From positions 12,727,771 through 12,791,770 of the forward strand of contig OZ023214.1 of NCBI GenBank assembly GCA_963995525.1: a stretch of 64,000 nucleotides of DNA, read 5' to 3'. The stretch is from Escarpia spicata (Eukaryota; Annelida; Polychaeta; Sabellida; Siboglinidae). The notes beneath the pieces are model-generated. The model did not search any database. It was not told the origin of the DNA and saw nothing but the letters and a program-made list of their open reading frames with translations. The position numbers and the translations under genes are program-made. Below are positions 62,101-64,000 of this stretch, one piece after another. Each line of letters opens with the position of its first letter. The first letter of the stretch is position 1.

Positions 62101-62683
62101 TTCACAACTTTTTACTTGTAATGGTTGTGCATCACTTACTAGTTTTTCAACATTAAAATATACGAACCTACGTAGATCACTTTTACGTTTTCCATTTCAT
62201 AGTTTATGCTGCATTTGATTCGATAACAGTAAACAATTATTGTATCCGGAAACGGCCGGGATGACAACGATGGTTTTTGATTAGGTATGGCGTCACATCA
62301 CCACTGTCTAAACTCTGTCTCATTTCACAGTCGACGTCCAACCTACCACTGTAGTTATGTAATATCACGTTAGAAAACGCATTGCACGATAGTATTATTG
62401 CACAAGTCGAACAAGACATTTGTTTTAATGGAGTAATTAAATTATTAACCAGTTCAATATTATTCTATTTATTTGTTAACTAACGAACCATTACGGCGGA
62501 AGACGCGAACGAAACCGCCAGCAATGAAACAGAAGCTACAAAAACGCAAAGGTTATGAAAAGGGGGCTTCTTCATAACCAGCATACCAAACAAACGATTG
62601 ATAGCGTTTTGCTCTGTCCTTACATGCTCGAGGGCATAGAGGATGGAACGTATGTAAATAAATGTCAAGAGAGTTAACGATGA
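59200..62683. other. Long non-coding stretch with one diverged tandem duplication
   Basis: Mostly AT-rich, single-copy-looking DNA. Open frames (for example 59259-59768 plus and 59297-59584 minus) overlap each other and match nothing I know. 60529-60850 is a two-unit tandem repeat. Confidence 0.55.
60529..60850. repeat. Two diverged tandem units of about 160 bp
   Basis: 60529-60687 and 60688-60850 share CAGTGCYATTAATTGGAMAA, CTGACTTTGTTCT, TCTGCTGGGAA/TCTACTGGGAA, GTACATCACT and CATGTTTCAAA/GTGTTTCAAA blocks in order. Confidence 0.8.
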
Positions 62684-62893
62684 CTACACGGTGAGGGTTT
62701 GTGCATCGTCTGTCTTCGCCTCGTCGTTCATCTGGATGCCCTTGTTTTCCTCGCCCCGACCGTCGGCGTTGCTCACCGGTGGACTGCAGAACAACGTCGA
62801 CTTGAGCTTCTGCAGGGACGCGTCAGACCTGATGGCGTAGTCATAGGAGAAGATCGCTAGAATGCTTCCGAGGATCGGACCCACCCAGTAAAT
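62684..62893 (-). CDS. Aquaporin, C-terminal exon
   Basis: Minus strand, acceptor GTTGTAG, then a phase-0 frame IYWVGPILGSILAIFSYDYA, IRSDASLQKLKSTLFCSPPV and a hydrophilic acidic tail to a stop at 62684. YWVGPILG and the following hydrophobic run are the sixth transmembrane segment of the MIP/aquaporin family, followed by the cytoplasmic tail. The NPA motifs and earlier segments must lie in upstream exons beyond the window end. It acts as a membrane water or small-solute channel. The stop and splice site are intact, so the gene is probably functional. Confidence 0.88.
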   Translation of the reverse strand: MYWVGPILGSILAIFSYDYAIRSDASLQKLKSTLFCSPPVSNADGRGEENKGIQMNDEAKTDDAQTLTV

Positions 62894-63015
62894 CTACAAC
62901 GTACAACGTTATTGTTGATTGTGCAAATTGACACATTCTGGAAGAGATGTTACATTAATGTTTACGTGTTAGACAAAGACTACTCATAATTTAGTGTGCC
63001 CACCTATCATTGATG

Positions 63016-63118
63016 GTGTGTATGTGTGTGTGCGCGTGTGCGCGTGTGCGCGTGTGCGCGTGTGTACGTGTGTGCGCGTATATGTGTCTGTGTGTGTGTG
63101 TGTGTGTGTGCGTGCGTA

Positions 63119-63150
<32 letters not shown>
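63016..63150. repeat. GT/GCGTGTGC microsatellite
   Basis: Alternating GTGTGCGC and GTGT units in the aquaporin intron. Confidence 0.92.
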
Positions 63151-63152
<2 letters not shown>

Positions 63153-63507
63153 GTAAATGAGGTACCTACACTGTATTGCATACATGTATTGAATTCTATA
63201 TTTTATACCAACTATGCAACTTACTAATGCGCCAAGTGGCCATTCCTCGTTATAATAAGTGTCTCACCAAAGCTAGTTGAAAGTCAAGTGGTTCAGTGAG
63301 TTTTATTTGACTTACTCCTGTTTGCATGCATGTATGAGCAAGTGGCTTGGAAATAATGCAATGTCATGTTAAATGTTTGAAATTCGAAACCCATGTCACG
63401 CATAGTTCTCGAGACACTTTGGTGTTTAGCAATGTTTAATATATTCTACATTGAAACTGAAATTGAACCGTTGCGATGTTTTGTCTTGTTTCTGTTTTCG
63501 CTCTTAT

Positions 63508-63575
63508 GTGTGTGTGATACACGTGTGTGTGTGATACACGTGTGTGTGATACACGTGTGTGTGATACACGTGTGT
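63508..63575. repeat. Minisatellite of TGTGTGTGATACACG units
   Basis: Four to five units of 15-18 bp (GTGTGTGTGATACAC), each with a GTGTATCACAC/GTGTGATACAC near-palindrome. It lies in the presumed aquaporin intron. Confidence 0.88.
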
Positions 63576-64000
63576 ATTATTATTACTGGTGGAACTGTTT
63601 CGTTGCACGCCTAAATAATGTCTCGGTCACACAGTAACAGTCGTGATTGACGTTAAATGTAATGATACTGTTTGTGTAACCGCATTCCACTCCAACGATC
63701 AAGTCACGGTTAAGTAATGACTAACAAGGTCACACTCTGAGTGTCAGGGATTGTCATATTAGCATTTTCTTACATGTTTGGGGTGTGGAATCACATCATT
63801 AGTGACGTCCAAAGAAACTGGTAATTGTCACTATTTGATGAGACTGGTTGACACAGATTAATTACATAATTAAGATACTACATTGTCTGATAGCTGTGTG
63901 TTGAACGTGCATTCCAATGCAGCACTGAATACGTGAAGAATGTACGTGATTGTCTTGTCTACACTTGACATTGGTAAACTATACATAGAACAGAAGTGAT

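Overview
This is eukaryotic, almost certainly metazoan, nuclear DNA. It has GT-AG introns, long (CA/GT)n arrays, and dense transposon debris of animal types: CR1 and L2-like LINEs, a Gypsy-type LTR element, PIF/Harbinger, pogo/Tigger-like, a hAT-like element and a tRNA-derived SINE. The host genes recognised are a LIM plus transglutaminase-like hillarin/kyphoscoliosis-peptidase gene and an aquaporin. This mixture suggests a marine invertebrate such as a lancelet, mollusc or other spiralian. The species cannot be fixed from the sequence.

Layout: 1-31996 is one giant inverted repeat. The left arm is 1-15071 and is cut by the window edge. The spacer is 15072-16852 and the right arm is 16853-31996. 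Each arm carries, from the outside inward: an antisense or sense copy of the 5' exons of the hillarin gene, with a 1.1-kb pogo-like element inside; microsatellite-rich DNA; a 7.5-kb terminal-inverted-repeat (TIR) element with a decayed Harbinger DDE transposase and a decayed multi-copy PIN-like/Cys-rich gene; and the endonuclease part of an L2-like LINE. The spacer is made of two LINE reverse-transcriptase pieces in opposite orientation. A third copy of the outer 5.26 kb (33277-38532) follows in direct orientation to the right arm, so the LIM exon and its two following exons exist three times.

38533-45854 is one large intron crowded with repeats. It holds a LINE fragment with a 47-nt-arm hairpin and tandem 3' tail, and a 5.56-kb hAT-like element with a clean 8-bp target duplication. 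That element hosts a nearly full CR1 LINE whose ORF1 carries an SGNH-esterase domain. 45855-50844 carries the remaining hillarin exons. The last has a TAG stop and a frameshift, and the exon 6/7 join is irregular, so this locus is probably a pseudogene, a damaged allele or poorly polished sequence.

50845-64000 holds a SINE, an internally deleted Gypsy element with LTRs, a diverged tandem repeat, a second pogo-like element (56747-58590), a possible small first exon at 59181, and the terminal exon of an aquaporin gene on the minus strand at 62684-62893.

The strongest leads are the 15-kb-arm palindrome with its third copy, the TIR element pairing a Harbinger nuclease with a PIN-like gene, and two diverged pogo-like families. 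The pogo-like families share a PHD-like C-terminus and clustered GC-rich iterons. One copy's end appears to supply a splice donor in the host gene.
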